Shown: positions 35,757 to 45,990, numbered from the stretch's first letter. The stretch is 59,114 bases of DNA from Liquorilactobacillus mali KCTC 3596 = DSM 20444 (GCF_000260415.1 NZ_BACP01000012.1:1-59114); one strand, 5' to 3'. The notes: generated by a model from the letters alone, not told the origin. A program made the numbers and translations.

Positions 35757-38558
35757 ATGCGCTCGACAACCACATATGCAGTTGTTGATATTGAGACGAC
35801 TGGCACAAGTATGGATGGCAGCAATAGGATGCTGCAGTTCAGCTGTGTTTTTATAAAAAATAAAGAAATAGTTAATACATTTAATACAATGATTAATCCT
35901 GGGATGCCAATTCCCATTGAAGTTCAAAAATTAACAGGTATTAGTGACAAAAATGTCAGGAAAGCACCTTTTTTTGAAGATATGGCAGGTACAATTTATT
36001 CTTTACTGCAAGGAACAGTGTTTATTGCGCATAATATCAATTTTGATTATCGTTTTTTAAACGAAGAGTTTTTGCGTTGCGGCTATCCAGAACTAAATAT
36101 TCATGGAATTGATACTGTACAGTTGAGTCAAATTGTTTTACCTACCTTACCAAGCTATCGTCTAACATATCTTGGTGAGTATTTCGATATCAGACATGAA
36201 CACCCACACCACGCTGATAGTGATGCTTTTGTTACGGCAAAACTTTTTTTGATGCTGTTAAAGGCAATTGATAATCTACCAGTTCAGGTCTTGAGAATAA
36301 TTAATAGGTTTAGTGAAAGTCTCCTTTTTCAAACAGGATCTTGTTTTGCTGCTGCTCTTAAAAAAAAGCAAGCGCAGACAAAACAGCTGCCGAACTATCT
36401 TGAAGTTGTTGGTGATTTAGTATTAAGAACGGAAACACTGACAATTGAGAGCATGAGAGAGGGTGGTTATCCGCAAACTCGTGAGAAAAAGGAAAACTTG
36501 TTTGGTAAGTTCTTGGAATGGCGACCAACACAATCAGAAATGATGGACGAGGTATATCGTTTATTAGTACAGCGAAAAGAAAAGCTGCTTATGATTGAGG
36601 CACCGACTGGATTAGGCAAGACATTAGGATATCTGATACCTGCTCTATATGCTGCAGTCAAAGGACACCCAAGTGTAGTATCGACAGCGACTACAACTTT
36701 ACAAATGCAGTTGTTGGAACAGACTATTCCACTGCTTAGACAAATAATGCCATTTAATTTTACGGTAGCTGTTTTGAAGGGGAGCCATAATTACATAGAT
36801 TTACAGAAATTTGCTTTGTCTCTGGGCAAGCCGCAGAATAAACCATCGAGGTTATTACAGCTGCGCATAGTTGTTTGGCTAACAATGACTAAGACCGGCG
36901 ATTTGAGTGAACTCCATCTGACTAAAATGCAAGACCCACTTTTCGATGACATAACACATAAAGGACCGTTGAGCATTGATAGTGGCAGTGTTTATTACAC
37001 ACATGATTTTGTGTTAAGGCAACAGTTGAAACAAGCCTCGGCCGATTTGATAATTACAAATCACTCCTATCTGTTAAATCATGCTGAGGGGCTCGGAAGA
37101 TTTAAGAAGAAATCATTGATTATTGACGAAGCACAGCACTTTGGAAGTATCGCGTTAAAGAGTAACCGCGCAGTCATTGATTTTGATTTGATCAAAATCA
37201 TTTCAGACACACTTTTAGTTAAAATCGGCTCACAAAGGTCATTTTCATTCAAGGAGTTAGAGCAACAGTATTTTCTGACACCGGCCGAGTCGAAAAAAAT
37301 TGCAGCACAGATCAGAGTAATCGATAAGAGAGTACCAGCGTTAAGAGAGTTATTACGCAGTAGATTCCTCCAGAAAGAGAAAAAAGAAAATGGGGAGGAT
37401 GCTTTTAATGAAGTTGCTGTAAAGACAAGTAAGTTCCAGGGATTTGTGAAAGAAAATCTTGCAGATTACCAAAAAGTTGCCAAGGCTAAAGCAAAATTTC
37501 AGGTACAGCTATTGCAGTTAAAGACAAAATTTATTGAATTCAAAAATCAAGAAAGGTTGGATCGAAATGCGCAAACATTTGTACTAGATTTTCTTGATGG
37601 TGGTTTTGAACTTTTAAAAGCATTGGAGAACTGGCATCGATTTGAACTTGATGAACTTGATCAGATAGCTGAGGAAACAGTAATTAGTCTGCAAATTCCA
37701 GTGAAACAAATAAATGGTCATTTACGGCTTAGTTTTGGAATTTTTAAAACAAATAACTATCTCTCGCCTTTTGTTTATTCGAAGTTTGAGCATACACTTT
37801 TTGTTGGTGCTGCGTTAGTTTTACCTGAAGGGTCAGACTATATGAAAAACCAGCTTGATTTAGCATCTGAGACACCTGTATTAAGACTTGAAGGTGGTTT
37901 TGACTATCATAAACAAGCATTGGGATTGTTAGTCGCTGATGCTCCTGATATCGTTACAGACACTGAAAGGTACATTGCGTATTTAGGTAAAGTTATAGAG
38001 GACATTTTAAGCAATAATAATAAGCAAACTATGATTTTGTTTAATTCACTTGAAATGATTTCTAAAGTCTATGATTATTTACGTCAATCAGAAGTTTTTG
38101 ACAAAAGAGTGATTATTGCTCAAGGAATTACAGGCAGCAATGAAAAGATAATCAAGATGTTTGAATTAGGTGACAATGCGGTCTTGCTTGGTTCGGGTAC
38201 TTTCTGGGAGGGAATCGATCTGCCTAAAGATCGATTGGAACTTCTGGTTATTACACGATTGCCATTTCAACCGCCGAATACATTGGTCAATCGTGCAAAG
38301 TATCGGCTGGCACAAAGTCAAGGTCAAGATTCATTTAATACGATTGCGTTGCCGGAAGCGATGTTTCGTTTAAAGCAAGGCCTTGGAAGATTAATCAGAA
38401 CGAAGGAAGACAGAGGAGTCGTAATTGTTTTAGATAGCCGTGTGGTTTCAAGAAACTATGGTGCTAAATTGCGAGAGGTCTTTCCACATGAGATGCCGGT
38501 AAGAATTATCGAGTCAACTGAAATTCAGAATTATTTGTTTGATTTTTGGGAAAATTAG
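35757..38558 (+). CDS. dinG: DinG-type helicase with N-terminal exonuclease domain
   Basis: Fusion typical of Firmicutes. Residues 1-165 form a DnaQ-like 3'-5' exonuclease (VVDIETTG, AHNINFDYRFL, HHADSDAF, all acidic residues kept). Then an XPD/DinG-type superfamily 2 helicase: Walker A APTGLGKTLGY, DEAQ box IIDEAQHFG, and C-terminal motifs GSGTFWEGIDLPK and QGLGRLIRTKED. The four cysteines of the iron-sulfur domain of gammaproteobacterial DinG are absent, as usual in Bacilli. 933 residues. It heads the conserved run to nth. Confidence 0.94.
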   Translation: MRSTTTYAVVDIETTGTSMDGSNRMLQFSCVFIKNKEIVNTFNTMINPGMPIPIEVQKLTGISDKNVRKAPFFEDMAGTIYSLLQGTVFIAHNINFDYRFLNEEFLRCGYPELNIHGIDTVQLSQIVLPTLPSYRLTYLGEYFDIRHEHPHHADSDAFVTAKLFLMLLKAIDNLPVQVLRIINRFSESLLFQTGSCFAAALKKKQAQTKQLPNYLEVVGDLVLRTETLTIESMREGGYPQTREKKENLFGKFLEWRPTQSEMMDEVYRLLVQRKEKLLMIEAPTGLGKTLGYLIPALYAAVKGHPSVVSTATTTLQMQLLEQTIPLLRQIMPFNFTVAVLKGSHNYIDLQKFALSLGKPQNKPSRLLQLRIVVWLTMTKTGDLSELHLTKMQDPLFDDITHKGPLSIDSGSVYYTHDFVLRQQLKQASADLIITNHSYLLNHAEGLGRFKKKSLIIDEAQHFGSIALKSNRAVIDFDLIKIISDTLLVKIGSQRSFSFKELEQQYFLTPAESKKIAAQIRVIDKRVPALRELLRSRFLQKEKKENGEDAFNEVAVKTSKFQGFVKENLADYQKVAKAKAKFQVQLLQLKTKFIEFKNQERLDRNAQTFVLDFLDGGFELLKALENWHRFELDELDQIAEETVISLQIPVKQINGHLRLSFGIFKTNNYLSPFVYSKFEHTLFVGAALVLPEGSDYMKNQLDLASETPVLRLEGGFDYHKQALGLLVADAPDIVTDTERYIAYLGKVIEDILSNNNKQTMILFNSLEMISKVYDYLRQSEVFDKRVIIAQGITGSNEKIIKMFELGDNAVLLGSGTFWEGIDLPKDRLELLVITRLPFQPPNTLVNRAKYRLAQSQGQDSFNTIALPEAMFRLKQGLGRLIRTKEDRGVVIVLDSRVVSRNYGAKLREVFPHEMPVRIIESTEIQNYLFDFWEN

Positions 38559-38568
38559 AGGCGCTATC

Positions 38569-38597
38569 TTCAAATACATGAGTATTATTGTTATAAT
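38569..38597 (+). promoter_or_regulatory. Promoter upstream of ypmB
   Basis: TTCAAA (38569-38574), 17-base spacer, TATAAT (38592-38597), 50 bases before the ypmB start codon. Confidence 0.6.
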
Positions 38598-38649
38598 AGT
38601 ACGGATGTTGATAATAATATATTTAATTTAAATGATATGCGAGGTTCTT

Positions 38650-39144
38650 ATGAGAAGAGCAAAAGGTTATCGTAGTGGCACAAAAAAACTCTTTGCGATT
38701 GCTGGCACAGTGATTTTGCTTTTTGGTGTATTTATCTTCTGGTGGCAAGCACAAGCACCAAGAGAAACCGCTGAAAAGAATGCAGTTAGTTTTGCACGCA
38801 AACATGCTGATTTAAAAACAGAAACAGATTTTTATTTATTTAACAGGGAAAAGACTTATTTCACGGTAGCTGGCACGAACTCCAAGAAGCAAAAGATTTA
38901 TGTTATTATTGCCAAGAAGGGCGGGGCTACCAAGATATTACAGCAGAAAAAAGGAATTACTGAAAAAGATGCCATAACTTTGGTAAAAAAAGAAAAACCA
39001 AAAAAAATTCTAAAGGCGTCTTTGGGACTCTGGTCTAACAAGCCTGTTTGGGAAGTAACGTATCTTAACAAGTCAGGAAACCTTTGTTATATTCTGTATG
39101 CGTACAAAAATGGCGACATGGTAAAATCTATTCAAAATATTTAG
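38650..39144 (+). CDS. ypmB: YpmB-like membrane-anchored protein (DUF5590)
   Basis: 164-residue protein with one N-terminal membrane helix (about residues 14-33) and an external alpha/beta domain of the PepSY-like DUF5590 type. The position between dinG and aspB matches Bacillus ypmB. Function is not established. The ATG at 38650 has GAGG about seven bases upstream; an ATG at 38632 has no ribosome site. aspB follows after 19 bases. Confidence 0.82.
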   Translation: MRRAKGYRSGTKKLFAIAGTVILLFGVFIFWWQAQAPRETAEKNAVSFARKHADLKTETDFYLFNREKTYFTVAGTNSKKQKIYVIIAKKGGATKILQQKKGITEKDAITLVKKEKPKKILKASLGLWSNKPVWEVTYLNKSGNLCYILYAYKNGDMVKSIQNI

Positions 39145-39163
39145 TAGATTGAGGGCATAGTTT

Positions 39164-40345
39164 ATGAAAATTTCAAAAAGAGTAATGCAAATCCAACCAT
39201 CAGCAACGCTTGAATTATCTGCCAAGGCAAAACAAATGAAATCCGAGGGGATTGATGTTATTAATCTAGGTGTTGGTGAGCCTGATTTTAATACTCCGAA
39301 GAATATTAAGGCAGCTGCAATTAAGGCAATTGAGGAAGGAAAATCTGATTTTTATACTCCAGCTACAGGAATCAATGAACTGAAAAAAGCTGTTTGTGCA
39401 AGAATTGCGGCTGATTTCGGGGTCAATTATGAGCAGAATCAAGTTGCCGTGACAGTTGGAGGCAAGTTTTCTTTATACGTTTTAGCTCAAACACTGTTGG
39501 ATGAAGGCGATGAGGTTTTAATCCCCTTGCCTTATTGGGTAAGTTATGGTGAGCAGGTAAAAATAGCCGGTGGGGTACCAGTATTTGTTACACCAGAAGA
39601 TGGTCTGAAGGTAACTGTTGAAGAGCTTGAGAAGGCAAGAACAGACAAATCACGCATCGTGATTATTAATTCACCTCAGAATCCGTCCGGGCTGATTTAT
39701 ACAAGGGATGAACTTGAAGCAATCGGTAATTGGGCCGTTGAGCATGACATTGTAATTATTACTGATGATATGTACGGTAAGTTGGTATACAATGGCGAGC
39801 ATTTTGTATCTCTGATCGAACTTGGTGATGAGATTAGAAAACAGACGATTTTGGTTAGTGGCTTGTCCAAGGCATATTCGATGACCGGATGGAGAGTTGG
39901 CTACACGGTTGCACCTGCAAAAGTAATTAAGAAAATGGGCGCATTGATTGGTCATGCTACAAGCAATCTTGCTGCAGTCAGCCAGTACGCTGCTCTTGAA
40001 GCGTTGACAGGCCCGCAAGAAGTAGTTGAAAAGATGCGAGTTGCTTTTGAAGAAAGATTGAATAAGGTTTACCCTGAATTAATTGCATTACCAGGAGTTA
40101 CTTTGAAAAACAAACCGCAAGGTGCATTTTACCTATTCCCTAATGTAAAGGAAACCGTGAAATTGACCGGTTTTGCTTCTACCGATGAGTTTGTAGCTGC
40201 ATTATTAGACGAAGCTCATGTGGCAGTAGTTATTGGGAGTGCCTTCGGAATGCCTGACCATATCAGAATGAGTTACGCCACTGATTTAGCGAGCTTAGAG
40301 GAAGCTATTAAGAGAATGAAAGCATTTATTGAAAAACGTATGTAG
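39164..40345 (+). CDS. aspB: Aspartate aminotransferase (class I PLP)
   Basis: Transfers amino groups between aspartate and oxoglutarate, supplying aspartate/asparagine metabolism. PLP lysine in [17 protein letters not shown], with NLGVGEPDF near the N-terminus, NSPQNPSG and the C-terminal arginine region [11 protein letters not shown] that binds the substrate carboxylate. 393 residues, normal for the Bacillus AspB type. Its stop codon overlaps the ribosome site of asnS, which sits directly after it. Confidence 0.93.
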   Translation: MKISKRVMQIQPSATLELSAKAKQMKSEGIDVINLGVGEPDFNTPKNIKAAAIKAIEEGKSDFYTPATGINELKKAVCARIAADFGVNYEQNQVAVTVGGKFSLYVLAQTLLDEGDEVLIPLPYWVSYGEQVKIAGGVPVFVTPEDGLKVTVEELEKARTDKSRIVIINSPQNPSGLIYTRDELEAIGNWAVEHDIVIITDDMYGKLVYNGEHFVSLIELGDEIRKQTILVSGLSKAYSMTGWRVGYTVAPAKVIKKMGALIGHATSNLAAVSQYAALEALTGPQEVVEKMRVAFEERLNKVYPELIALPGVTLKNKPQGAFYLFPNVKETVKLTGFASTDEFVAALLDEAHVAVVIGSAFGMPDHIRMSYATDLASLEEAIKRMKAFIEKRM

Positions 40346-40358
40346 GAGGATTCTTTTG

Positions 40359-41660
40359 TTGAAAACAATTAGTATTATTGATGCAAAAAATCATATTGGT
40401 GAAGAGGTAAAAATTGGAGTTTGGCTCACAAATAAGAGGTCAAGTGGAAAGATTGCTTTTTTGCAGTTGCGTGATGGGACCGCATTTTTCCAAGGAGTAG
40501 TGGTTAAGAACAATGTCAGCGAAGAAGTGTTTGCTCTTGCCAAGGAAGTTAAACAAGAGGAAAGCCTATATGTAACTGGAACTATCCATGAGGATGCACG
40601 TTCACCATTTGGTTACGAAATAGAGTTATCGGGAATTGAAAAAGTCGGTGAAAGTGAGAATTATCCAATCTCACCCAAGAAACATGGTGTTGATTTCTTA
40701 ATGGATCATCGTCATTTGTGGTTGCGTTCCAAGCGTCAATTTGCAGTAATGAAGATTCGAAATGAAGTAATTAGGGCAACTTATGAGTTTTACAACAAGG
40801 AAGGTTTTATCAAAATTGATGCACCTATATTGACAGGGTCTGCTCCAGAAGGGACAACAGAGCTCTTTCACACCAAATATTTTGATAAAGATGCATATCT
40901 TTCACAATCAGGACAGCTTTATGAGGAAGCCGGTGCCATGGCATATGGGAAAGTCTTTTCTTTTGGGCCAACATTTAGAGCTGAAAAATCTAAAACAAGA
41001 CGCCATTTGATTGAATTTTGGATGGTTGAACCTGAAATGGCTTTTATGCACCAGGAAGAAAGTCTTGAAATTCAAGAACAATATATTGCTTTCTTGGTTC
41101 AAAGTGTAATAGACAATTGTGAATATGAACTTGGAATCTTAGAACGGGATGTTGATGTTCTCAAAAGGTACACTGAGCTCCCATTTCCAAGAATTTCGTA
41201 TGATGAAGCAGTGGAGTTATTGCAAAAGTCTGGTGAATTTCCTGATGCTGAGTGGGGTGACGATTTTGGCTCACCCGAGGAAACATATTTAGCTGAGCAT
41301 TTTAGTAAACCAGTTTTTGTTTTGAACTATCCTAAAGCAATCAAGCCATTTTACATGAAGCCACATCCAACACGCGATGATGTTGTTATAAGTGCTGATT
41401 TACTTGCACCTGAAGGTTATGGCGAGATTATTGGTGGCTCTGAAAGAGCAACTGATCCAGAATTTTTAGAGGCACAAATCGAAAAAGCTGGACTAAACAA
41501 GGACGATTACCAATGGTATCTAGATTTACGTCGCTATGGTAGTGTGCCTCATTCTGGCTTTGGTTTGGGACTTGAAAGAGCAATTACGTGGATTACCGGT
41601 GAGGAACATATTCGTGAGTCAATTCCATTTCCACGTTTGTTAAACAGAATTTATCCATAA
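40359..41660 (+). CDS. asnS: Asparaginyl-tRNA synthetase
   Basis: Class IIb synthetase that charges tRNA-Asn. An OB-fold anticodon domain (residues 1-100, with [20 protein letters not shown]) precedes the class II core: motif 2 [19 protein letters not shown] and motif 3 [15 protein letters not shown]. 433 residues. AGGAGGA at 40344-40350 places the start at the TTG at 40359 (or the TTG just before it, 40356); starts further upstream would lie inside aspB. An intervening archaeal-type Asp enzyme is excluded by the bacterial AsnS-like motif 2. Confidence 0.94.
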   Translation: MKTISIIDAKNHIGEEVKIGVWLTNKRSSGKIAFLQLRDGTAFFQGVVVKNNVSEEVFALAKEVKQEESLYVTGTIHEDARSPFGYEIELSGIEKVGESENYPISPKKHGVDFLMDHRHLWLRSKRQFAVMKIRNEVIRATYEFYNKEGFIKIDAPILTGSAPEGTTELFHTKYFDKDAYLSQSGQLYEEAGAMAYGKVFSFGPTFRAEKSKTRRHLIEFWMVEPEMAFMHQEESLEIQEQYIAFLVQSVIDNCEYELGILERDVDVLKRYTELPFPRISYDEAVELLQKSGEFPDAEWGDDFGSPEETYLAEHFSKPVFVLNYPKAIKPFYMKPHPTRDDVVISADLLAPEGYGEIIGGSERATDPEFLEAQIEKAGLNKDDYQWYLDLRRYGSVPHSGFGLGLERAITWITGEEHIRESIPFPRLLNRIYP

Positions 41661-41743
41661 GGAAGCAAGTTAAGGGCAGTTGGGGTAATGTTGTATATTA
41701 TCTTGACGGCCTTTTATTTAAAAATGAAGAGTGGGGAGTATGA

Positions 41744-42472
41744 ATGGATAAAGCGTTCGAAGAATATCTTAAAGCAGGTCAGACAACTATTTCTAATCTT
41801 GTCCTTTATAATTATCCAATGCTTGGTTTGAATGAGACCGAGATGATATTAATAATCCAGATAATGAGTGCGACCCAATCAGGTGATTCTTTTCCAGAGA
41901 TAGAACTCATTGCTAGGAGAATGGGCAAAAACGAGGCTGACGTTTATCAAGCAATGCACAGCTTAATCCAGAAAAACGTTATGGAAATAGCTAGTATTCA
42001 AGATGAAACCGGAATCAAGCATGATGTCTATCAATTCAAAAAATTATTTGACAAACTAATAATTATGGAACAACAAAAACAAAATTCTTTGGAGAATAAA
42101 GATTTGAAGACCGCTCAGGAAAAAGTTTTTCAAAGTATTGAAGTTGAATTTGGCAGACCGTTGTCTCCGATTGAGATTGAAACGGTTAACCTTTGGCTGC
42201 ACAAGGATAATTATTTGCCTGAATTAATTCTGCTGGCATTGAGAGAAGCAGTGTTGAATCAGGCATACAGTTTAAAATATATTGACCGAATTTTATTAAG
42301 TTGGGAAAGACAAAATATTCGCTCTGCACAGGATGTGCAGCGCGAACAGCAAAGAAAAAGAATAAAGACTCAGGATAGTTCATCGAGTCAAGGCAGGATA
42401 AAAAATGATCCAGATAAGCCAAGCATTCCTTTATATCATTGGTCAAATAGTAATAATAAAAAAGAGGAGTAA
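41744..42472 (+). CDS. dnaD: DnaD-family replication initiation protein
   Basis: Primosome protein that remodels DNA at oriC with DnaA and DnaB in Bacilli. An N-terminal winged helix (residues 1-100) is followed by the DnaD/DnaB2 domain at about 125-200 with LSPIEIETVNLWL and LALREAVLNQAYSLKYIDRIL WERQ-type end. A polar, lysine-rich tail follows. 242 residues. GGGGAG lies before the ATG. The next gene, nth, starts four bases after its stop codon. Confidence 0.92.
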   Translation: MDKAFEEYLKAGQTTISNLVLYNYPMLGLNETEMILIIQIMSATQSGDSFPEIELIARRMGKNEADVYQAMHSLIQKNVMEIASIQDETGIKHDVYQFKKLFDKLIIMEQQKQNSLENKDLKTAQEKVFQSIEVEFGRPLSPIEIETVNLWLHKDNYLPELILLALREAVLNQAYSLKYIDRILLSWERQNIRSAQDVQREQQRKRIKTQDSSSSQGRIKNDPDKPSIPLYHWSNSNNKKEE

Positions 42473-42476
42473 ATAA

Positions 42477-43124
42477 ATGTTATCTGATGAAGAATGTTTG
42501 AAGGCAATTGAAATAATGGGTGAATCATTTCCCAATGCACATTCTTCGCTTGTTGCGGATACAGATTTTCATTTCTTGCTAGCTGTTATTATGAGTGCTC
42601 AAACAACTGATAAAGCAGTGAATATATTAAGTCCTAAGCTTTTTGAAACCTATAAAACACCATATGAGTTAGCAGAGGCTAATGTTGCTGATGTGATGAC
42701 ACTGATTAAAACGATTGGTTTATATCGTAATAAGGCAAAATATCTGGTTGCATGCGCTCAAAAAATTGTTTCTGATTTTCATGGAGTTGTTCCACAATCT
42801 CGCAAAGAACTGATGTCATTGCCAGGTGTTGGTAGAAAAACCGCGGATGTTGTCATGGCTGAATGTTTTGGAATACCTGCAATTGCTGTTGATACCCATG
42901 TCACAAGGGTATCTAAGCGCCTTAGAATGGTTGCACAAGATGCTGATGTCCTAAAAATTGAACAGACGTTGATGAAAAAACTTCCAAAATCTATTTGGAT
43001 TGCCGCGCATTTTAGGATGATATATTGGGGGCGATACCAGTGTATGGCTAGGTCACCTAAATGCGAAAGCTGTCCACTACTTAAAATGTGTGCGGAAGGG
43101 AAACGTCGTGTCGAGAAAGGTTAA
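42477..43124 (+). CDS. nth: Endonuclease III
   Basis: DNA glycosylase/AP lyase for oxidised pyrimidines. The helix-hairpin-helix SLPGVGRKTADVV carries the catalytic lysine and the catalytic aspartate is in AVDTHVTRV. The C-terminal iron-sulfur loop has the right spacing: C-x6-C-x2-C-x5-C in CMARSPKCESCPLLKMC. 215 residues. Last gene of the dinG-to-nth run; in Bacillus ypoC and ponA follow, but here a hairpin and a convergent yidC break that order. Confidence 0.96.
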   Translation: MLSDEECLKAIEIMGESFPNAHSSLVADTDFHFLLAVIMSAQTTDKAVNILSPKLFETYKTPYELAEANVADVMTLIKTIGLYRNKAKYLVACAQKIVSDFHGVVPQSRKELMSLPGVGRKTADVVMAECFGIPAIAVDTHVTRVSKRLRMVAQDADVLKIEQTLMKKLPKSIWIAAHFRMIYWGRYQCMARSPKCESCPLLKMCAEGKRRVEKG

Positions 43125-43145
43125 CACCAATTTATGTATAAGTTA

Positions 43146-43190
43146 ATAAGGGGACTGTGTCAAAGCTTAATTTTGACACAGTCCCCTTAT
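43146..43190. repeat. Intergenic repeat, copy G; bidirectional terminator
   Basis: ATAAGGGGACTGTGTCAAA pairs almost perfectly with TTTGACACAGTCCCCTTAT around a short loop. It lacks most of the tail seen in other copies. It lies between convergent nth and yidC and probably ends both transcripts. Confidence 0.85.
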
Positions 43191-43217
43191 TAATGAATTG
43201 AAACCTATGAACAGCTA

Positions 43218-44135
43218 TTATTTATTACGGTGCTGTTTTCCTGAATTACGCAAGCGGTTATTATTTGGTCTGTCAGAATCTTTATTACTTTTCTTTTTGA
43301 CTTCAGTTTTCTCGACCACTGGAGTTACTACTTTCTTGGGCGGATTTTTCTTTAATTCAGCTGCAACTTCTTCACGAATTTTTGGTCTCATAATATTTAC
43401 TAAAATGGTTTGTAAACAAGCAAAAATTCCACCGACAAAGAAGTATAGTCCAAGACCAGCTGGTGAAACAAATGTCATACCACCCAACATGATAGGTGTG
43501 ATAAAGAGCATCGATTGCATTTGCTTCTTTTGTTCGGGAGCAATACCAAAAAGTGAAAGATAGGCTTGCAGGCCATAGATCAGTACTGTCAAAACAGCAA
43601 GAATAATACTTGGATTTCCAAGGTTAATTCCCATGAAAGAAGTTTTTGACAATTCAGGTGAATACTGAATTGCTGCGTATAAGGCCGCAAAAATCGGCAT
43701 TTGGATAAGTAACGGTAAACAACCAATGCCACCTGTCATGGAGATGCCATTCTCACGATACAATGCCATCATTTCTTGACTAATTGCTGTTTTTTCTTCA
43801 GCTGATGAAGCATTTTTCTGTCGTTCTTGAATAGCAGCCATTTGTGGGCGAACGGAAGCCATTTTTTCCTGCTGGATTGTTGCACCCTTAGCTTGTTTTA
43901 ACATTAAAGGCATAAGCAGCATTCTTACGATAAAGGTAATTGCTATTATTGCCCAGCCATAACTGCCGCCCATTACACTTGTTAGCCAATCGATAACGTG
44001 TTGTGTGGGTATAGCTAAATGGTCATAAATCAAGCCATAAGGTTTACCACTCTTAGTCCTTTGTACACAGCCACTTAAAATCAAAGAAGCAGCAACGAAT
44101 ACTGGTAATATAGTAAGGCGTTTCATTTTTTTCAT
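43218..44135 (-). CDS. yidC: Membrane protein insertase YidC (OxaA), lipoprotein form
   Basis: Inserts and folds membrane proteins. The signal peptide ends in a lipobox LILSGC with Cys23 as the lipidated residue. Five further membrane segments follow (YGWAIIAITFIVRMLLMPL, PLLIQMPIFAALYAAI and others), with the positive R in IVRMLLMPL that lies in the hydrophilic groove. The basic C-terminal tail after VTPVVEKTEVKKK may touch ribosomes, a mark of YidC2-type proteins. 305 residues. AAAGGAAC lies before the ATG. Confidence 0.93.
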   Translation of the reverse strand: MKKMKRLTILPVFVAASLILSGCVQRTKSGKPYGLIYDHLAIPTQHVIDWLTSVMGGSYGWAIIAITFIVRMLLMPLMLKQAKGATIQQEKMASVRPQMAAIQERQKNASSAEEKTAISQEMMALYRENGISMTGGIGCLPLLIQMPIFAALYAAIQYSPELSKTSFMGINLGNPSIILAVLTVLIYGLQAYLSLFGIAPEQKKQMQSMLFITPIMLGGMTFVSPAGLGLYFFVGGIFACLQTILVNIMRPKIREEVAAELKKNPPKKVVTPVVEKTEVKKKSNKDSDRPNNNRLRNSGKQHRNK

Positions 44136-44244
44136 TGTATTGTTCCTTTCAAATAAACTACGCTACTTACTATACTTTATATATGGTACTTTTTCAATTA
44201 CACTTAGTAATATAATAATTAATTAAGAAATATTGGATTCTTAA

Positions 44245-44517
44245 TTAATAGACAACATTAAATGAAGTGTAATTTTTTATTTTATTATCGGCGATATTGT
44301 AATTAGATACACGACCACTTGGAGCAGGAGAGGCGATAATTTTTTTTGCAAAACTATGAACTGCCTGTGGGTCGCCCTGTGCTTCAATGTAGACAGAACC
44401 GTCACTTTGATTTTTCACTATTCCCTTTATATTTAATTGGTCTGCTACCATTTTTGTGCAATACCTGAAGCCAACCCCCTGGACCCTGCCATGGACTGTT
44501 ATTTTGATAGATTTCAT
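44245..44517 (-). CDS. acyP: Acylphosphatase
   Basis: Hydrolyses acyl phosphates such as acetyl phosphate. The family signature VHGRVQGVGFRYCT carries the catalytic arginine (R20 region), and the catalytic asparagine is in KGIVKNQSDGSVYIEAQG. 90 residues. The ATG at 44517, seven to eight bases after AAAGGAGTG, is chosen over a GTG inside the ribosome site. Divergent from the RNA methyltransferase gene upstream, as is common in Bacilli. Confidence 0.94.
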   Translation of the reverse strand: MKSIKITVHGRVQGVGFRYCTKMVADQLNIKGIVKNQSDGSVYIEAQGDPQAVHSFAKKIIASPAPSGRVSNYNIADNKIKNYTSFNVVY

Positions 44518-44614
44518 GATAAACACTCCTTTACTTCATTATATATTAGTATGATTTAAGTTCATCGTTATATGCTATACTTGGTTAGAAATTATTAAAT
44601 TGGAGAAGATATTG

Positions 44615-45388
44615 ATGGAGATTATTCAATCACCCCAGAATAAACAGGTTAAAGAATGGAAAAAACTTTCTTCCAAAAAGGGTCGTTTAAATCAGAAACA
44701 ATACATTCTGGACGGATGGCATCTTGTTAAAGAGGCAATTCAAGCCAACGAAAGCATTAAGCGTTTCTTAATTGTACCAGATTCACGATATATTGATGAA
44801 TTCAATGAATTTAATTCAACAAAAGCAGAGGTTACGTATATTTCATCGGAGGTTGCACATGCCATAAGCGAGACTCCTAGTCCACAAGGCATTTTTGCAA
44901 TTATTATGATTGATGATTCTAGGAATGTGCTACCATCAGATTTAACTGGTGCGTGGTTATTACTTGATAGTGTCCAAGACCCTGGGAATATTGGAACTAT
45001 GATTCGGACGGCAGATGCTGCAGGTTTTAGAGGTGTTGTGTTTGGAGATGGAACCGGGGACTTGTATCAGCCAAAAGTTGTTCGTTCGATGCAGGGAAGC
45101 CAGTTTCATTTGGAATTGCTGCAGTCTGATTTGACGACTTTTATTGTCGAATTAGAGAAAAATGATATCCCCACATTTGGAACAGAGTTAAACAAAGATG
45201 CTAAGAGTTATAATGAAATTGGCAAATATTCTGATTTTGGATTAATAATGGGCAATGAAGGCAATGGTGTTCAGGCAAAACATCTGAAGTTGACTAAGCA
45301 TAATTTGTATATTCCAATTATTGGTCAGGCTGAATCTTTGAATGTAGCGGTAGCCGCTGGAATTTTAATGTATACGTTAAAGAAATAA
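44615..45388 (+). CDS. TrmH/SpoU-family RNA methyltransferase
   Basis: Ribose 2'-O-methyltransferase of the SPOUT class acting on rRNA or tRNA. An N-terminal substrate-binding domain (residues 1-100) precedes the knotted SAM-binding domain with LLDSVQDPGNIGTMIRTA, LIMGNEGNGV and IPIIGQAESLNVAVAAGI, the three family motifs. Exact nucleotide target unknown. The ATG at 44615 follows GGAGAAG; a TTG at 44600 lies before that site. 257 residues. Confidence 0.92.
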   Translation: MEIIQSPQNKQVKEWKKLSSKKGRLNQKQYILDGWHLVKEAIQANESIKRFLIVPDSRYIDEFNEFNSTKAEVTYISSEVAHAISETPSPQGIFAIIMIDDSRNVLPSDLTGAWLLLDSVQDPGNIGTMIRTADAAGFRGVVFGDGTGDLYQPKVVRSMQGSQFHLELLQSDLTTFIVELEKNDIPTFGTELNKDAKSYNEIGKYSDFGLIMGNEGNGVQAKHLKLTKHNLYIPIIGQAESLNVAVAAGILMYTLKK

Positions 45389-45406
45389 TTATTAAGATTA
45401 GTTTAC

Positions 45407-45420
45407 AAACTTGCAAGTTT
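45407..45420. repeat. Perfect 14-bp palindrome before the HD gene
   Basis: AAACTTGCAAGTTT is an exact palindrome 13 bases upstream of the -35 box of the HD-domain gene, a plausible operator. It is followed by an AT-rich stretch without a T-run, so it is not a terminator. Confidence 0.45.
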
Positions 45421-45432
45421 AATATTTAAGAA

Positions 45433-45460
45433 TTGCAAATTACACAAATTTGGGTATGAT
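45433..45460 (+). promoter_or_regulatory. Promoter of the HD-domain gene
   Basis: TTGCAA (45433-45438), 16-base spacer, TATGAT (45455-45460), 29 bases before the start codon. Confidence 0.6.
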
Positions 45461-45489
45461 AGAGGTAACTTTATTAAGAGGGGTATTGC

Positions 45490-45990
45490 ATGAAAAAAAA
45501 TGAATGGCAAGATGATTCAGAATATATGAGCTATGTAGGTGAGCTTCTTGAAACTCCAGAAGTCCAACGGTTAGCTGATTTTAGACAACATTATTTTTCA
45601 AATCGTTTGGAGCATTCGATTGCAGTCTCCTTTGATAGTTATCGAATTGCGAAGAGAATGCATTTGAATGCTCGTGCGACTGCGAGAGCCGGTTTACTTC
45701 ATGATTTATTTTATTATGACTGGCGCACAACTAAGTTTGATAACGGTACACATGCATGGATTCATCCACGAATTGCAGTACGAAATGCAAAAAAGATTAC
45801 GAATTTATCGGCAATGGAACGTGATATCATAATCAAACATATGTGGGGTGCAACTGTGGCTCCCCCTCGTTACCTTGAGGGTTACATTGTGACAATGGTT
45901 GATAAATATGAGGCGACCTCTGAAGTAAGCGTACCTTTATTTAATCGTTACGAGGGACTTTTAAAGAAACATTTAAAATTTGTGAAATAA
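45490..45990 (+). CDS. HD-domain phosphohydrolase
   Basis: 166-residue metal-dependent hydrolase of the HD superfamily. The four ligand positions are visible: H in RLEHSIAV, HD in LLHDLFYYD, and D in MVDKYEA. Such small proteins act on nucleotides or phosphate esters; substrate is not predictable. AGAGGGG lies upstream of the ATG. It may share a transcript with the HxlR gene after a weak hairpin (GCCT...AGGC then T-run, 46012-46036). Confidence 0.87.
   Translation: MKKNEWQDDSEYMSYVGELLETPEVQRLADFRQHYFSNRLEHSIAVSFDSYRIAKRMHLNARATARAGLLHDLFYYDWRTTKFDNGTHAWIHPRIAVRNAKKITNLSAMERDIIIKHMWGATVAPPRYLEGYIVTMVDKYEATSEVSVPLFNRYEGLLKKHLKFVK

Noticed and set aside
43146-43190. Insertion sequence end at the perfect hairpin after nth
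   Set aside because: No transposase gene or target duplication is near, and the same arms recur as stand-alone terminator-like elements.
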